Origin: Stenotrophomonas lactitubi
GTDB lineage: Bacteria; Pseudomonadota; Gammaproteobacteria; Xanthomonadales; Xanthomonadaceae
NCBI RefSeq assembly: GCF_002803515.1
Contig: NZ_PHQX01000002.1
Span: 124,001-188,000 of the forward strand
Length of the DNA stretch: 64,000 bases
Reading direction: 5' to 3'
Shown one piece after another: positions 26,609 to 43,221 of this stretch. Position numbers and translations under genes: made by a program. Under the pieces are notes generated by a model, which did not search any database, had not been told where the DNA came from, and saw only the letters and a program-made list of their open reading frames with translations. Numbering within the stretch: position 1 is the first letter of the stretch; each line of letters begins with the position of its first letter.

Positions 26609-29244
26609 TGACGTCGATGTCGAAACAGAACCCGCTGCCGTTCCCCGGCGAAGAATCCCAGCCGACGCCCGCCGACACGGCGCCGGCGTCCCCCTCGACC
26701 GACGCTGGCACGCCGCCGGCGGCGACGCCCGTGCACGCGCGTCCTGCTGGCCGCCGCCCGCTGTGGGCGCGTCTGCTCGGGCGCCTGGTGGAACCCTGGC
26801 TGTCGCTGAAGATCGAGCCGGAAGACCCGGGCCAGTACAACGATGGCCGCCCGGTCATGTACGTGCTGGAAGACTACGGCCTGTCCAACGCGCTGATCCT
26901 GGACAAGGCCTGCCGCCAGGCCGGCCTGCCGTCGCCGCTGGTGCCGCTGGCCGGTGACCCCACCGGCCGCAAGCGCGCCTACCTGGCCCTGTCGCGCCGC
27001 AGCTCCAGCAACTCGCTGATTCCCGAGCAGCGCGGTGCCAAGACCCATTCCGATTCGCTGGCCAAGGTCCTGCAGGCCCATCGCGTGCGCGACGACCTGG
27101 ATGTGCACCTGGTGCCGGTATCGATCTTCGTCGGCCGCGCCCCGGACAAGCAGAGCGGCTGGTTCGCCGTGCTGTTCTCGGAAAACTGGGCGCTGGTCGG
27201 CCGTTTCCGCCGCCTGCTCGGCCTGCTGCTGAACGGCCGCAACACCATCGTCCGCTTCGCACCGCCGATCTCGCTGCGCTCGACCATCGACGAGGGCCTG
27301 GAGCCCGAGCGTACGGTGCGCAAGCTGCAGCGCGTGCTGCGTACCCATTTCCGCCGCATCCGCGAGTCGGTGATCGGTCCTGACCTGTCGACCCGGCGCC
27401 TGCTGGTGGACCAGGTGCTGGCTGCCGAGACGGTGCGTGAGGCGATCGCCTCCCAGGCCAAGCGCGACAACAGCAAAACCAGCGATGCCTGGAAGAAGGC
27501 GCACGCCTACGCCTGGGAAATCGCCGCGGACTATTCCAGCCCGGTGGTGCGCTCGGCCAGCTTCATGCTCAGTCACGTGTGGAACCGCATCTACGCCGGC
27601 GTGCTGGTGCACCACCTGGACAAGTTCAAGGCTGCTGCACCGGGCCACGAAGTGGTCTACGTGCCCAGCCACCGCAGCCACATGGACTACCTGCTGCTGT
27701 CCTACCTGCTGTACGACCGCGGTATCGTGCCGCCGCACATCGTGGCCGGCATCAACCTGAACCTGCCGGTGGTCGGCACCCTGCTGCGCAAGGGCGGTGC
27801 GTTCTTCATCCGCCGCTCGATCCGCGGCAACGCGCTGTACTCGGCGGTGCTCAGCGAATACGTCGCGCAGCTGGTCGCAGGCGGCTACTCCATCGAGTAC
27901 TTCGTCGAGGGTGGGCGCTCGCGTACCGGTCGCCTGCTGCAGCCCAAGGGCGGCATGATCTCGATGACCCTGCGCGCGTTCCTGCGCCAGCCACGCAAAC
28001 CGGTGCTGTTCCAGCCCATCTACATCGGCTACGAGAAGCTGATGGAGGGCGGCAGCTACCTGGATGAACTGTCCGGGCGGCCGAAGGAAAAGGAATCGAT
28101 CTGGCAGCTGCTGTGGGGCATCCCCAAGGTGCTCAAGCAGAACTACGGCCAGGTGGTGGTGAACTTCGGTGAGCCGATCGCGCTGAACGATGTATTGGCC
28201 GAGAAGGCCCCGGAGTGGGGTGGCGAGGCGGTGTCCGAGGACGAGAAGCCCTCGTGGCTGTCGACCACCGTCGACACCCTGGCCGAGCGCATCCAGGTGC
28301 GCATCAACGGCGCGGCCGACGTCAATCCGATCAACCTGCTGGCGCTGGCCCTGCTGTCCACGCCCAAGCATGCGATGGGCGAGGCCGACCTGATCGCGCA
28401 GATCGAGCTGTGCAAGACCCTGCTGGTGGAGATGCCGTATTCGGGCCGGGTGACGGTGACCCCGCACTCGCCGGAGCGGATCATCGCCCACGCCGAAGAG
28501 ATCAACGTCCTTACCCGCATCAAGCACCCGCTGGGCGACGTGCTCAGCGTCAGCGGCGATACCGCAGTGCTGCTGAGCTACTTCCGCAACAACGTGGTGC
28601 ACCTGTTCACCGCGTCGTCGTGGGTGGCCTGCTGCTTCCAGAACAACCGCCGCATGAGCCGCACCGGCCTGGTCCAGCTGGGCCGCACGGTGTACCCGTT
28701 CCTGCAGGCCGAACTGTTCCTGCCGTGGACCGAGGACGAGTTCGCCCAGCGCATCGACCAGACCATCGACGTGTTCGTGCGTGAGGGCCTGCTGCAGAAC
28801 GTCAACGAAGACGACGGCGGCATCCTGGCGCGCAACACCGGGCAGACCGACGAAGTGTTCCGCCTGCGGGCGATCGGGCATTCGCTGCAGCAGGCGTTCG
28901 AGCGGTATTACATCGCCATTTCGGTACTGGTGAAAAACGGCCCGGGTACGCTCGGTGCCGCCGAACTGGAAAGCCTGTGTCAGCAGGCCGCGCAGCGCCT
29001 GAGCCTGCTCTATGCGCCGGCCGCGCCGGAGTTCTTCGACAAGTCGCTGTTCCGCGGCTTCATCCAGAAGCTGCGCGAGCTGCGCCTGGTGTGGCCGGAC
29101 GAGAACAGCAAGCTGCTGTTCGACGAGCGCCTGGATGCCTGGGCCAAGGATGCCAAGTTCATCCTCGGCCGCGAGCTGCGCCACACCATCGAACGGGTCA
29201 GCCCGGAAGCAGCGCGCCCGGACGAACCGGCACCGCAGGATTGA
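26608..29244 (+). CDS. plsB: Glycerol-3-phosphate 1-O-acyltransferase
   Basis: An 878-residue PlsB, longer than E. coli PlsB (about 807) mainly through an N-terminal Pro/Ala-rich extension. The acyltransferase motifs are in order: HRSHMDY (HX4D, catalytic) near residue 355, GGAFFIRRS, FVEGGRSRTGR and QPIYIGYEKLMEGGSY. It is a peripheral/inner-membrane enzyme that starts phospholipid synthesis by acylating glycerol-3-phosphate at position 1. Its start overlaps the upstream lipoprotein stop (TAATG), and its end overlaps a small exported protein. Confidence 0.96.
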   Translation: MTSMSKQNPLPFPGEESQPTPADTAPASPSTDAGTPPAATPVHARPAGRRPLWARLLGRLVEPWLSLKIEPEDPGQYNDGRPVMYVLEDYGLSNALILDKACRQAGLPSPLVPLAGDPTGRKRAYLALSRRSSSNSLIPEQRGAKTHSDSLAKVLQAHRVRDDLDVHLVPVSIFVGRAPDKQSGWFAVLFSENWALVGRFRRLLGLLLNGRNTIVRFAPPISLRSTIDEGLEPERTVRKLQRVLRTHFRRIRESVIGPDLSTRRLLVDQVLAAETVREAIASQAKRDNSKTSDAWKKAHAYAWEIAADYSSPVVRSASFMLSHVWNRIYAGVLVHHLDKFKAAAPGHEVVYVPSHRSHMDYLLLSYLLYDRGIVPPHIVAGINLNLPVVGTLLRKGGAFFIRRSIRGNALYSAVLSEYVAQLVAGGYSIEYFVEGGRSRTGRLLQPKGGMISMTLRAFLRQPRKPVLFQPIYIGYEKLMEGGSYLDELSGRPKEKESIWQLLWGIPKVLKQNYGQVVVNFGEPIALNDVLAEKAPEWGGEAVSEDEKPSWLSTTVDTLAERIQVRINGAADVNPINLLALALLSTPKHAMGEADLIAQIELCKTLLVEMPYSGRVTVTPHSPERIIAHAEEINVLTRIKHPLGDVLSVSGDTAVLLSYFRNNVVHLFTASSWVACCFQNNRRMSRTGLVQLGRTVYPFLQAELFLPWTEDEFAQRIDQTIDVFVREGLLQNVNEDDGGILARNTGQTDEVFRLRAIGHSLQQAFERYYIAISVLVKNGPGTLGAAELESLCQQAAQRLSLLYAPAAPEFFDKSLFRGFIQKLRELRLVWPDENSKLLFDERLDAWAKDAKFILGRELRHTIERVSPEAARPDEPAPQD

Positions 29245-29597
29245 ACCTGCGGCGCCTGTCGGGCCTGGCCGCGTTGATCGCGGTCGGAGGCCTTGCGGCG
29301 GCTTCGGTGCAGGCTGCAGAGGCCTGCGTGGACGATACCCTGCCGGGGCGCCTGGCCGATGCGCCGGTGCGCCTGTGTATCGAGGCAAAGGCCGGGCAAC
29401 CGGCGCGGTACCGTCTGTGGCTGGCTGGCGAGGTGCGTATCAGCGGTGATGAACCCGCCGCTCGGCAGGGCCTTGCCGGTGACTGGTACGGCCATCCGCT
29501 GGGGCTGCGCTGCACCGGTGCCGATAACGTGCGCCGCTGCGACCTGACCGTGGACGGCGAGGCGGCCTGGAGTGCGGAGCTGGTGCTGCCGCGTTGA
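29241..29597 (+). CDS. Small exported protein coupled to plsB
   Basis: A 118-residue protein with a signal peptide (RLSGLAALIAVGGLAAASVQA) and a beta-rich body with four cysteines (EACVDD, VRLCIEA, GLRCTG, RRCDLT) suited to two disulfides. No ATG is available: the best start is TTG at 29241, overlapping the plsB stop (TTGA), so translation is probably coupled. I do not recognise the family. It ends just before a SMAG pair. Confidence 0.6.
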   Translation: MNLRRLSGLAALIAVGGLAAASVQAAEACVDDTLPGRLADAPVRLCIEAKAGQPARYRLWLAGEVRISGDEPAARQGLAGDWYGHPLGLRCTGADNVRRCDLTVDGEAAWSAELVLPR

Positions 29598-29608
29598 TGC
29601 AGGGCCCC

Positions 29609-29729
29609 ATCCACGCATGGCGTGGATCTACTGGGACATCCCGGCATGGCGTGGAACCATATGTTGCCGGGTCGTTACCGGACTTCGGGGCGGGCGTGGG
29701 GTTGCAGTAGATCCACGCCATGCGTGGAT
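29609..29729. repeat. SMAG-type inverted pair
   Basis: atccacgcatggcgtg...ctac at 29609-29631 faces gtagatccacgcc... at 29707-29729. The 75-base spacer contains a partial third copy (ggcatggcgtgga) and a ccggg-rich hairpin. The region separates the plsB group from the convergent YdcH gene. Confidence 0.85.
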
Positions 29730-29739
29730 GGGCCACCGG

Positions 29740-29943
29740 TTATGCTGGTTCGTCCGGAATCTGCAGGCTTTCCAGCTTGGTGATGCAGTCCTTCAACTGC
29801 AGCTTGCGCCGCTTCAGGCGTTTGAACTCCAGCTCATCTTCGCCGTTGGCGGCCATGCGCGCGATCTGTTCATCCAGCGACCGGTGCTCGGCACGCAGGG
29901 CGACGAGGTGTTCGACGATTTCGGCGGGGTTGTAGGTGTCCAC
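29740..29943 (-). CDS. YdcH-family small protein (DUF465)
   Basis: A 67-residue helical protein: IVEHLVALRAEHRSLDEQI then ARMAANGEDELEFKRLKRRKL and QLKDCITKLESL. This is the DUF465/YdcH pattern at its usual length of about 70, a coiled-coil hairpin of unknown function. Only a GTG at 29943 gives the right N-terminus (VDTYNPAEIVEHL), preceded by ggag. Divergent from ttcA. Confidence 0.83.
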   Translation of the reverse strand: MDTYNPAEIVEHLVALRAEHRSLDEQIARMAANGEDELEFKRLKRRKLQLKDCITKLESLQIPDEPA

Positions 29944-30033
29944 GGTCTCCGAGCATACACAGCGACGATGACTGCCGGGAGAGGGGAATCCCCACCCCGG
30001 GTCCAGGCTGCCGCAAGCCGGTAGAATGGCGCC

Positions 30034-30930
30034 ATGTCCGCCGTGATCTCCCTGCCCGATCCCCCGCAGCGCATTTCGCGCGACCCGCGCGTGGCCGGGC
30101 ACGGGGCGGACAAGCTGGGCAAGCGCCTGCGCCGCCAGGTCGGCCAGGCAATCGCCGACTTCGGCATGATCGAAGCGGGCGACAAGGTCATGGTCTGCCT
30201 GTCCGGCGGCAAGGACAGCTACACCCTGCTGGACCTGCTGCTGCAGCTGCAGAAAAAGGCGCCGGTGCCGTTCGAGCTGGTGGCGGTGAACCTGGACCAG
30301 AAACAGCCCGGTTTCCCCGAGCACGTCCTGCCGGAGTACCTGGCCGGGCTGGGCGTGCCGTACCAGATCATCGAACAGGACACGTATTCGGTGGTCAGCC
30401 GGGTCATCCCGGAAGGCCGGACGATGTGTTCGCTGTGCTCGCGCCTGCGCCGTGGCGCGCTGTACAACCACGCCAAGGTGCACGGCTTCAGCAAGATCGC
30501 CCTGGGCCATCATTGCGATGACGTGGTGGCTACGTTTTTCCTGAACCTGTTCCACCATGCCAAGCTGGCCGCCATGCCACCGAAGCTGCTCAGCGACGAT
30601 GGACAGCACGTGGTGATCCGCCCGCTGGCGTACGTGCGCGAGCACGACATCGCGCAGTACGCGCAGGCCCGCCGCTTCCCGATCATTCCCTGCACCCTGT
30701 GCGGCAGCCAGGAAAACCTGCAGCGTCGGCAGGTCGGCCTGATGCTCAAGCAGTGGGACCAGGACCATCCCGGGCGCATCGAACAGATCGCACGTGCGAT
30801 GGCCGACGTGCGACCTGCGCAGCTGGCTGATGCCGCCCTGTTCGATTTCATGGCCCTGGGCCGCCGTGGCGATGCGGCGCATGCCGATGCCTGGCTGGCC
30901 GACGCAGTTCCCGAGACGCCTGCCGCTTAA
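30034..30930 (+). CDS. ttcA: tRNA 2-thiocytidine(32) synthetase
   Basis: A 298-residue PP-loop ATPase with the motif [13 protein letters not shown] and the two CxxC pairs that hold a [4Fe-4S] cluster: [10 protein letters not shown] and CTLCGSQ. It adds sulfur to cytidine 32 of certain tRNAs. Start ATG 30034. It precedes rdgC by 36 bases on the same strand, though the two functions are unrelated. Confidence 0.95.
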   Translation: MSAVISLPDPPQRISRDPRVAGHGADKLGKRLRRQVGQAIADFGMIEAGDKVMVCLSGGKDSYTLLDLLLQLQKKAPVPFELVAVNLDQKQPGFPEHVLPEYLAGLGVPYQIIEQDTYSVVSRVIPEGRTMCSLCSRLRRGALYNHAKVHGFSKIALGHHCDDVVATFFLNLFHHAKLAAMPPKLLSDDGQHVVIRPLAYVREHDIAQYAQARRFPIIPCTLCGSQENLQRRQVGLMLKQWDQDHPGRIEQIARAMADVRPAQLADAALFDFMALGRRGDAAHADAWLADAVPETPAA

Positions 30931-30966
30931 GGTCGGGCGCCCTTCTTCTTCAGACACCGGAATTCC

Positions 30967-31872
30967 ATGTTCTTTCGCAACCTGACGTTCTTCCGCTTCC
31001 CGACCTCCACTGATTTTTCCGAAGTCGACACCCTGCTGCCGCACGCCCTGCTCAAGCCGGTCGGCGCGCTGGAAATGAACTCGCGTGGTTTCATCTCGCC
31101 GTTCGGCCGCGAAGAGAAGGAAGCTCTCTCGCACCGCATTGCCGAACACCTGTGGCTGACCGTCGGTGGCGAGGACAAGATCCTGCCCGGCGCGGTGGTC
31201 AACGACCTGCTCGAGCGCAAGCTGGAAGAGATCGAAGAGAAGGAAGGCCGCCGCCCCGGTGGCCGCGAGCGCAAGCGCATGAAGGACGACCTGCTGCATG
31301 AACTGCTGCCGCGCGCCTTTGTGAAGTCCTCGCGCAACGATGCCTTCATCGACCAGCTGCACGGCTACGTGGTGGTGGACACCTCCAGCCGCAAGACCGG
31401 CGAATACTTCATGTCCGACATCCGTGGCCTGCTCGGCAGCTTCCCGGCGATGCCGCTGAATGCTGAGGTCGCGCCGCGTTCGATCCTGACCGGCTGGATC
31501 GCCGGCGAGCCCCTGCCCACCGGCTTCAGCCTGGGTGAGGAGTGCGAGATGAAGGACCCGGTGGAAGGCGGCGCGGTGGTCAAGTGCCAGCACCAGGAAC
31601 TGCGCTGCGACGAGATCGACAAGCACCTGGACGCCGGCAAGCAGGTGACCAAGCTGGCCCTGGTGTTCGAGGACAACCTGTCCTTCGTGCTGGGCGACGA
31701 CCTGATCGTGCGCAAGCTGAAGTTCCTGGACGGCGCACTGGACCAGCTGGAGCACGCTGACGAAGACGGCCGCCGCGCCGAGTTCGACGCCCGCTTCGCC
31801 CTGCAGAGCGCGGAGATCCGTCGCCTGTTCCTGCTGCTTGAAGAAGCCTTCAAGCTCAGCAAGGCTGACTGA
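30967..31872 (+). CDS. rdgC: Recombination-associated protein RdgC
   Basis: A 301-residue RdgC at the normal family length, beginning MFFRNLTFFRFPTSTDF and containing the conserved NSRGFISPFGREEKEAL and GKQVTKLALVFEDNLSFVL segments. RdgC forms a ring-shaped dimer on duplex DNA and restrains RecA. A GC hairpin (31887-31908) without T-tract follows. Confidence 0.96.
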   Translation: MFFRNLTFFRFPTSTDFSEVDTLLPHALLKPVGALEMNSRGFISPFGREEKEALSHRIAEHLWLTVGGEDKILPGAVVNDLLERKLEEIEEKEGRRPGGRERKRMKDDLLHELLPRAFVKSSRNDAFIDQLHGYVVVDTSSRKTGEYFMSDIRGLLGSFPAMPLNAEVAPRSILTGWIAGEPLPTGFSLGEECEMKDPVEGGAVVKCQHQELRCDEIDKHLDAGKQVTKLALVFEDNLSFVLGDDLIVRKLKFLDGALDQLEHADEDGRRAEFDARFALQSAEIRRLFLLLEEAFKLSKAD

Positions 31873-31886
31873 ACAGGCAGGCCGTC

Positions 31887-31908
31887 GGCCGCCGGTCATC
31901 CGGCGGCC
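31887..31908 (+). terminator. GC hairpin after rdgC
   Basis: A perfect 9-bp stem ggccgccgg/ccggcggcc with loop tcat, 15 bases after the rdgC stop and 24 bases before the next gene. It lacks a T-run, so it is more likely a partial terminator or mRNA end protector. Confidence 0.35.
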
Positions 31909-31931
31909 CCGCACGGCGCTATGCTGGGACC

Positions 31932-32711
31932 ATGAGCCGTCTGCTGCGCCGCCTGATCTCGCCGGTCCCTGCCGCCACCGTACAGCGCGACACCGTTCGC
32001 CTGCGGCTGGAGGATGTCGAGATCGAGGTACTGCGCGTGCGTGATCCGCGCGCGCGCCGGATCAAGCTCAGCGTCGATGAGCGCGGTGCACGACTGACGT
32101 TGCCGCCGCGCGCCAGCCTGGTGATGGGCGAGCGCTTCCTCGAACAGCATCGTGACTGGCTGGGCCTGCAGCTGCGCCTTTACCAGGGGCATGGACTGCC
32201 CGCCGCGTTGCAGCCTGGCGTCGACGGTGTGCTGCCGCTGCGCGGCGAACTGTTGCCGCTGCGCTGGCAGGAAGGCCGCTACGCACGACTGGAAATCGAC
32301 GAACACGGTGCCTGCGTGCAATGGCCGAGCCGTGGCGGCGACGCGACCCTGCGCCGCCTGCTGCGCGAGTTCTACGAAGCACAGACCCGCGCCGATGTCG
32401 GCCGCTGGCTGCCGAAGTACCTGCCCGGCCTGCCACGCGCGCCCAGCCGCCTGCGCTTGAAGGTGATGTCCTCGCAATGGGGCTCGCTGGCCCCCGACGG
32501 CAGCATGGCGTTGGACCTGGCACTGGTACTGGGCAGCCCCGCCGCATTCGAATACGTGCTGGTGCACGAACTCTGCCACCTGATCCAGGCCAACCACTCG
32601 CCGGCGTTCTGGCACGAAGTAGAACAACGCTTCCCCGACTGGCGAGCGCAGCGCGACTACTTCCAGCTGGAAGGGCGCAGATTGAAAGCAATGCTTCGGC
32701 AGCTGCTGTAG
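31932..32711 (+). CDS. YgjP-like zinc metallopeptidase (DUF45)
   Basis: A 259-residue protein with the zinc-peptidase motif VHELCHLIQANHSPAFW, i.e. HExxH plus a third downstream histidine, placed near the C-terminus as in the YgjP/DUF45 family. The N-terminal half carries the family's beta region (RDPRARRIKLSVDERGARLTLP) and VMSSQWGS. No signal peptide, so cytosolic. The substrate is unknown. Start ATG 31932. Confidence 0.87.
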   Translation: MSRLLRRLISPVPAATVQRDTVRLRLEDVEIEVLRVRDPRARRIKLSVDERGARLTLPPRASLVMGERFLEQHRDWLGLQLRLYQGHGLPAALQPGVDGVLPLRGELLPLRWQEGRYARLEIDEHGACVQWPSRGGDATLRRLLREFYEAQTRADVGRWLPKYLPGLPRAPSRLRLKVMSSQWGSLAPDGSMALDLALVLGSPAAFEYVLVHELCHLIQANHSPAFWHEVEQRFPDWRAQRDYFQLEGRRLKAMLRQLL

Positions 32712-32723
32712 CACTGTGATTTT

Positions 32724-32746
32724 GTAGAGCCGAGCCATGCTCGGCT
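32724..32746 (+). repeat. SMAG-type GTAG palindrome
   Basis: gtagagccgagcc...gctcggct, 12 bases after the metallopeptidase stop, facing the interrupted partner at 32788-32882. Confidence 0.8.
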
Positions 32747-32787
32747 ATCGCGCGCGGCGCGGATGTTCAGCCACCGCGACCAAGAGC

Positions 32788-32882
32788 AGCCGAGCATGGC
32801 TATGCCGGTCGTCCTGACCGGCACCCTCCGGGCCGTCGCAAGCGACGTTGGCAGCGGCTCCTGCCGCTACCTTCGGCTCTAC
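32788..32882 (-). repeat. SMAG copy split by an inserted hairpin string
   Basis: The expected partner palindrome begins agccgagcatggct (32788-32801) and ends ggctctac (to 32882), but about 72 bases lie between the halves. The insert holds three hairpins in a row: tgccggtc...gaccggca, cgtcgcaagcgacg, and ggcagcggctcctgccgctacc, the last being itself a GTAG-type palindrome on the minus strand. Confidence 0.65.
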
Positions 32883-32943
32883 AGAAGCGCGCACAACGCG
32901 CGACCCGCTTTGCTCCTGCTCTTCTTCTCTTCCGTGGTGGCAC

Positions 32944-33053
32944 GGAAACTGTCTGAGGTCGGGCGGGTGGGTCATGCAGGGGCGTTGGCGCCATGGATGG
33001 CGCCATCGAGCTTACATGGATGTACTTGCAGCGTCCCCTGCATGGCCCACCCG
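32944..33053 (+). repeat. 3'-end structured element, copy C
   Basis: Outer arms 32964-32982 and 33035-33053 complement each other at 18 of 19 positions, the exception being a T/C change that keeps a G-U pair. Inside are a hairpin tggcgccatggatggcgcca (32986-33005) and the conserved strand cgagcttacatggatgt then acttgcagcgt. It begins ggaaactgtctgagg. Read on the mgsA strand it lies 66 bases beyond the mgsA stop. The remaining 33054-33118 shows nothing else. Confidence 0.75.
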
Positions 33054-33118
33054 TCCGGCCAAGCACAGCTTTTGATTTGAACGGCCACCACGAGGGGCTC
33101 AGCCGTTGGCCGATAACC

Positions 33119-33988
33119 TCATCGACCCGCGCGCTTGGCGGCCGCCTCCGCCCATCGCGCCGCCACCCGCGGAGCGGTGATGCACACCGCCTGATCGGTC
33201 ACCGTGGTCACCGCCCGCTCCAGCAGCTGGATGTCCGCTTCATGCTGGCGCGCCACATGCGGATCCTCGAAGAAGATCGCGCGCTGGCAACGACCTTCCA
33301 GCACGCGGTCGGCAATCTGCGCATCGCCTCCCATCGGGCCGCTCTGGTAACGCGTCACCCACGCCGTATCCGCGGGCCAGCCGCGGCTCCAGGCCAGCTC
33401 GTTCAAGCGCTGGCCGGTGGTACCGGTGGCTACGCGTTCGCCGAAGCGCGCCAGTACGTCGAAGTGTTCGTCGGCGAACGCCAGCATCGCCGGCTTCATC
33501 GCATCGTGCGCGATCAACGCCAGCGTCTGCCCTTCGAACGCATGCAGCTCGTCGGCGCCGGCATCGGCGGCCAGGCCAGCATGGATGCGTTCCACCTCGA
33601 TCCAGTCGCGGGCGGTGGCCACGGTGGAAATGAAAGGCTTGCCGTGGATTACACACTGGCGCTTGAGCGCGGTCGCCTCGGGGAACACCGAGGAAGGATC
33701 CACCGGATCCATCAGATAGACCGCACCGTCCAGCGTACGCTCGGCGCCCATGCCCACCACTTCGGCCACCAGCTTCATCAACCCGCCTTCGCGACCGTAC
33801 GGATAGCGCTGCAGGCCGTCGTAACCGGCAAGGAAACCGTTGCGCTGGATCGCATCGTGGGTACGTCCGACCGCACACAGCGTCACGCCCAGTTCGCGCA
33901 GCCCGGGTTCGCTGGCGCGCAGCCAGCGGAACAGTGCCGCGCGCGCGTCGTTGTGATGGAGACGGTTGGCGGCCAGGCCGATGCGCAT
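33119..33988 (-). CDS. mgsA: Methylglyoxal synthase-family protein with two MGS-like domains
   Basis: A 289-residue protein, about twice the usual 150. The C-terminal half (residues about 155-280) is a full methylglyoxal synthase: LIAHDAMKPAM, ATGTTGQRL, SGPMGGDAQIADRV, FFEDP and the conserved His-x2-Asp in RQHEAD. The N-terminal half repeats the same fold in degenerate form (IGLAANRLHHNDARAAL, CAVGRTHDAI, GREGGLMKLVAEVV, LMDPVDPSS, CVIHGKPFIST). The active half should convert dihydroxyacetone phosphate to methylglyoxal; the first half may be a regulatory copy. Start ATG 33988. Confidence 0.82.
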   Translation of the reverse strand: MRIGLAANRLHHNDARAALFRWLRASEPGLRELGVTLCAVGRTHDAIQRNGFLAGYDGLQRYPYGREGGLMKLVAEVVGMGAERTLDGAVYLMDPVDPSSVFPEATALKRQCVIHGKPFISTVATARDWIEVERIHAGLAADAGADELHAFEGQTLALIAHDAMKPAMLAFADEHFDVLARFGERVATGTTGQRLNELAWSRGWPADTAWVTRYQSGPMGGDAQIADRVLEGRCQRAIFFEDPHVARQHEADIQLLERAVTTVTDQAVCITAPRVAARWAEAAAKRAGR

Positions 33989-34136
33989 CGAAAGCTCCGG
34001 GATCGGTAGAAGCGGCAGTGTATGTCGCTATTGACGGTTTCGGAGGGTTTTACACATTTCCTCATTGTTGCTGGGAAGCGCGTCGCTAGCGTGATGGGAG
34101 GTCGTACCGCGATGCGGCCATGCCCCTGCCTGCGAC

Positions 34137-42543
<8,407 letters not shown>

Positions 42544-42683
42544 CTCTACCTCGATGCAGATTGAAATGAACGGGGACACTCCTGCCCGCTCAATCCCTGG
42601 AGCGCATCGTGAGGCCACCGGATGCCTCGACTAGATCACAGGTTGCTGCAACGCCGCAATACACGGTTGCAGCCGCAACCAAA

Positions 42684-42707
42684 GCGCCGGCAAACGCTTG
42701 CCGGCGC
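42684..42707 (-). terminator. Hairpin terminator of the I78 lipoprotein gene
   Basis: Perfect stem gcgccggcaa/ttgccggcgc with loop acgc, nine bases after the stop of the minus-strand gene at 42716, followed on that strand by ctttggttgc, which is only weakly T-rich. Confidence 0.55.
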
Positions 42708-42715
42708 GGGATGGG

Positions 42716-43105
42716 TCAGCCGCAGCGGACGCCGCTGACCACGTCCTTTGCGTCCACCTCGATGTTCAGGCGGTCGCCCACGAACTCCATCGTGGTGACG
42801 TCATTGGGGTGCAGTACGCGGATCTGCTTGGCCGCTGCATCTTCCTGGGCCTGCTTGCCCAGTGCTTCGGTATAGGCCTGGCCGACCAGGCTCTGCACCT
42901 GGCTGGCGTCGCAGTTGCCGACCGGTGGTGCTTCGGTGGCCTTGCCGGCTTCGTCGGCCGGCGCCTTGGCAGCCTCGGCGGCCTGCTGTGCGTGGGCGGT
43001 GGCCGAGTCCTGCTCATCCAGCGACGGCGCCTGGCAGGCGGTCAGGGCCAGCACGGCCGGCAGCAGCAGGGCGGAGAGGGAACGGGCGCGGATCGGGAAC
43101 GACAT
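42716..43105 (-). CDS. I78-type peptidase inhibitor lipoprotein (1 of 3)
   Basis: A 129-residue lipoprotein (AVLALTACQAP), with an Ala/Glu-rich linker and a C-terminal domain of the I78 inhibitor type: GNCDASQVQSLVGQ, IRVLHPNDVTTMEF, DRLNIEVDAKD and a final VRCG, with two cysteines for one disulfide. I78 proteins are elastase/serine protease inhibitors related to the potato inhibitor I fold. It would guard the envelope against proteases; its target is unknown. Two ATGs sit side by side; 43105 spaces best from ggag. Divergent from topoisomerase IB. Confidence 0.78.
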   Translation of the reverse strand: MSFPIRARSLSALLLPAVLALTACQAPSLDEQDSATAHAQQAAEAAKAPADEAGKATEAPPVGNCDASQVQSLVGQAYTEALGKQAQEDAAAKQIRVLHPNDVTTMEFVGDRLNIEVDAKDVVSGVRCG

Positions 43106-43221
43106 CATGACTCCGGAATGGAAGGGACGGTGAAAGGCCGAGCATAGCGGCGAACCCACCCTCACGTGTTTGTCTTGCGTTATTGACGTGGCCACGCCGC
43201 GCCGCTCGGCAGACTGACGGC

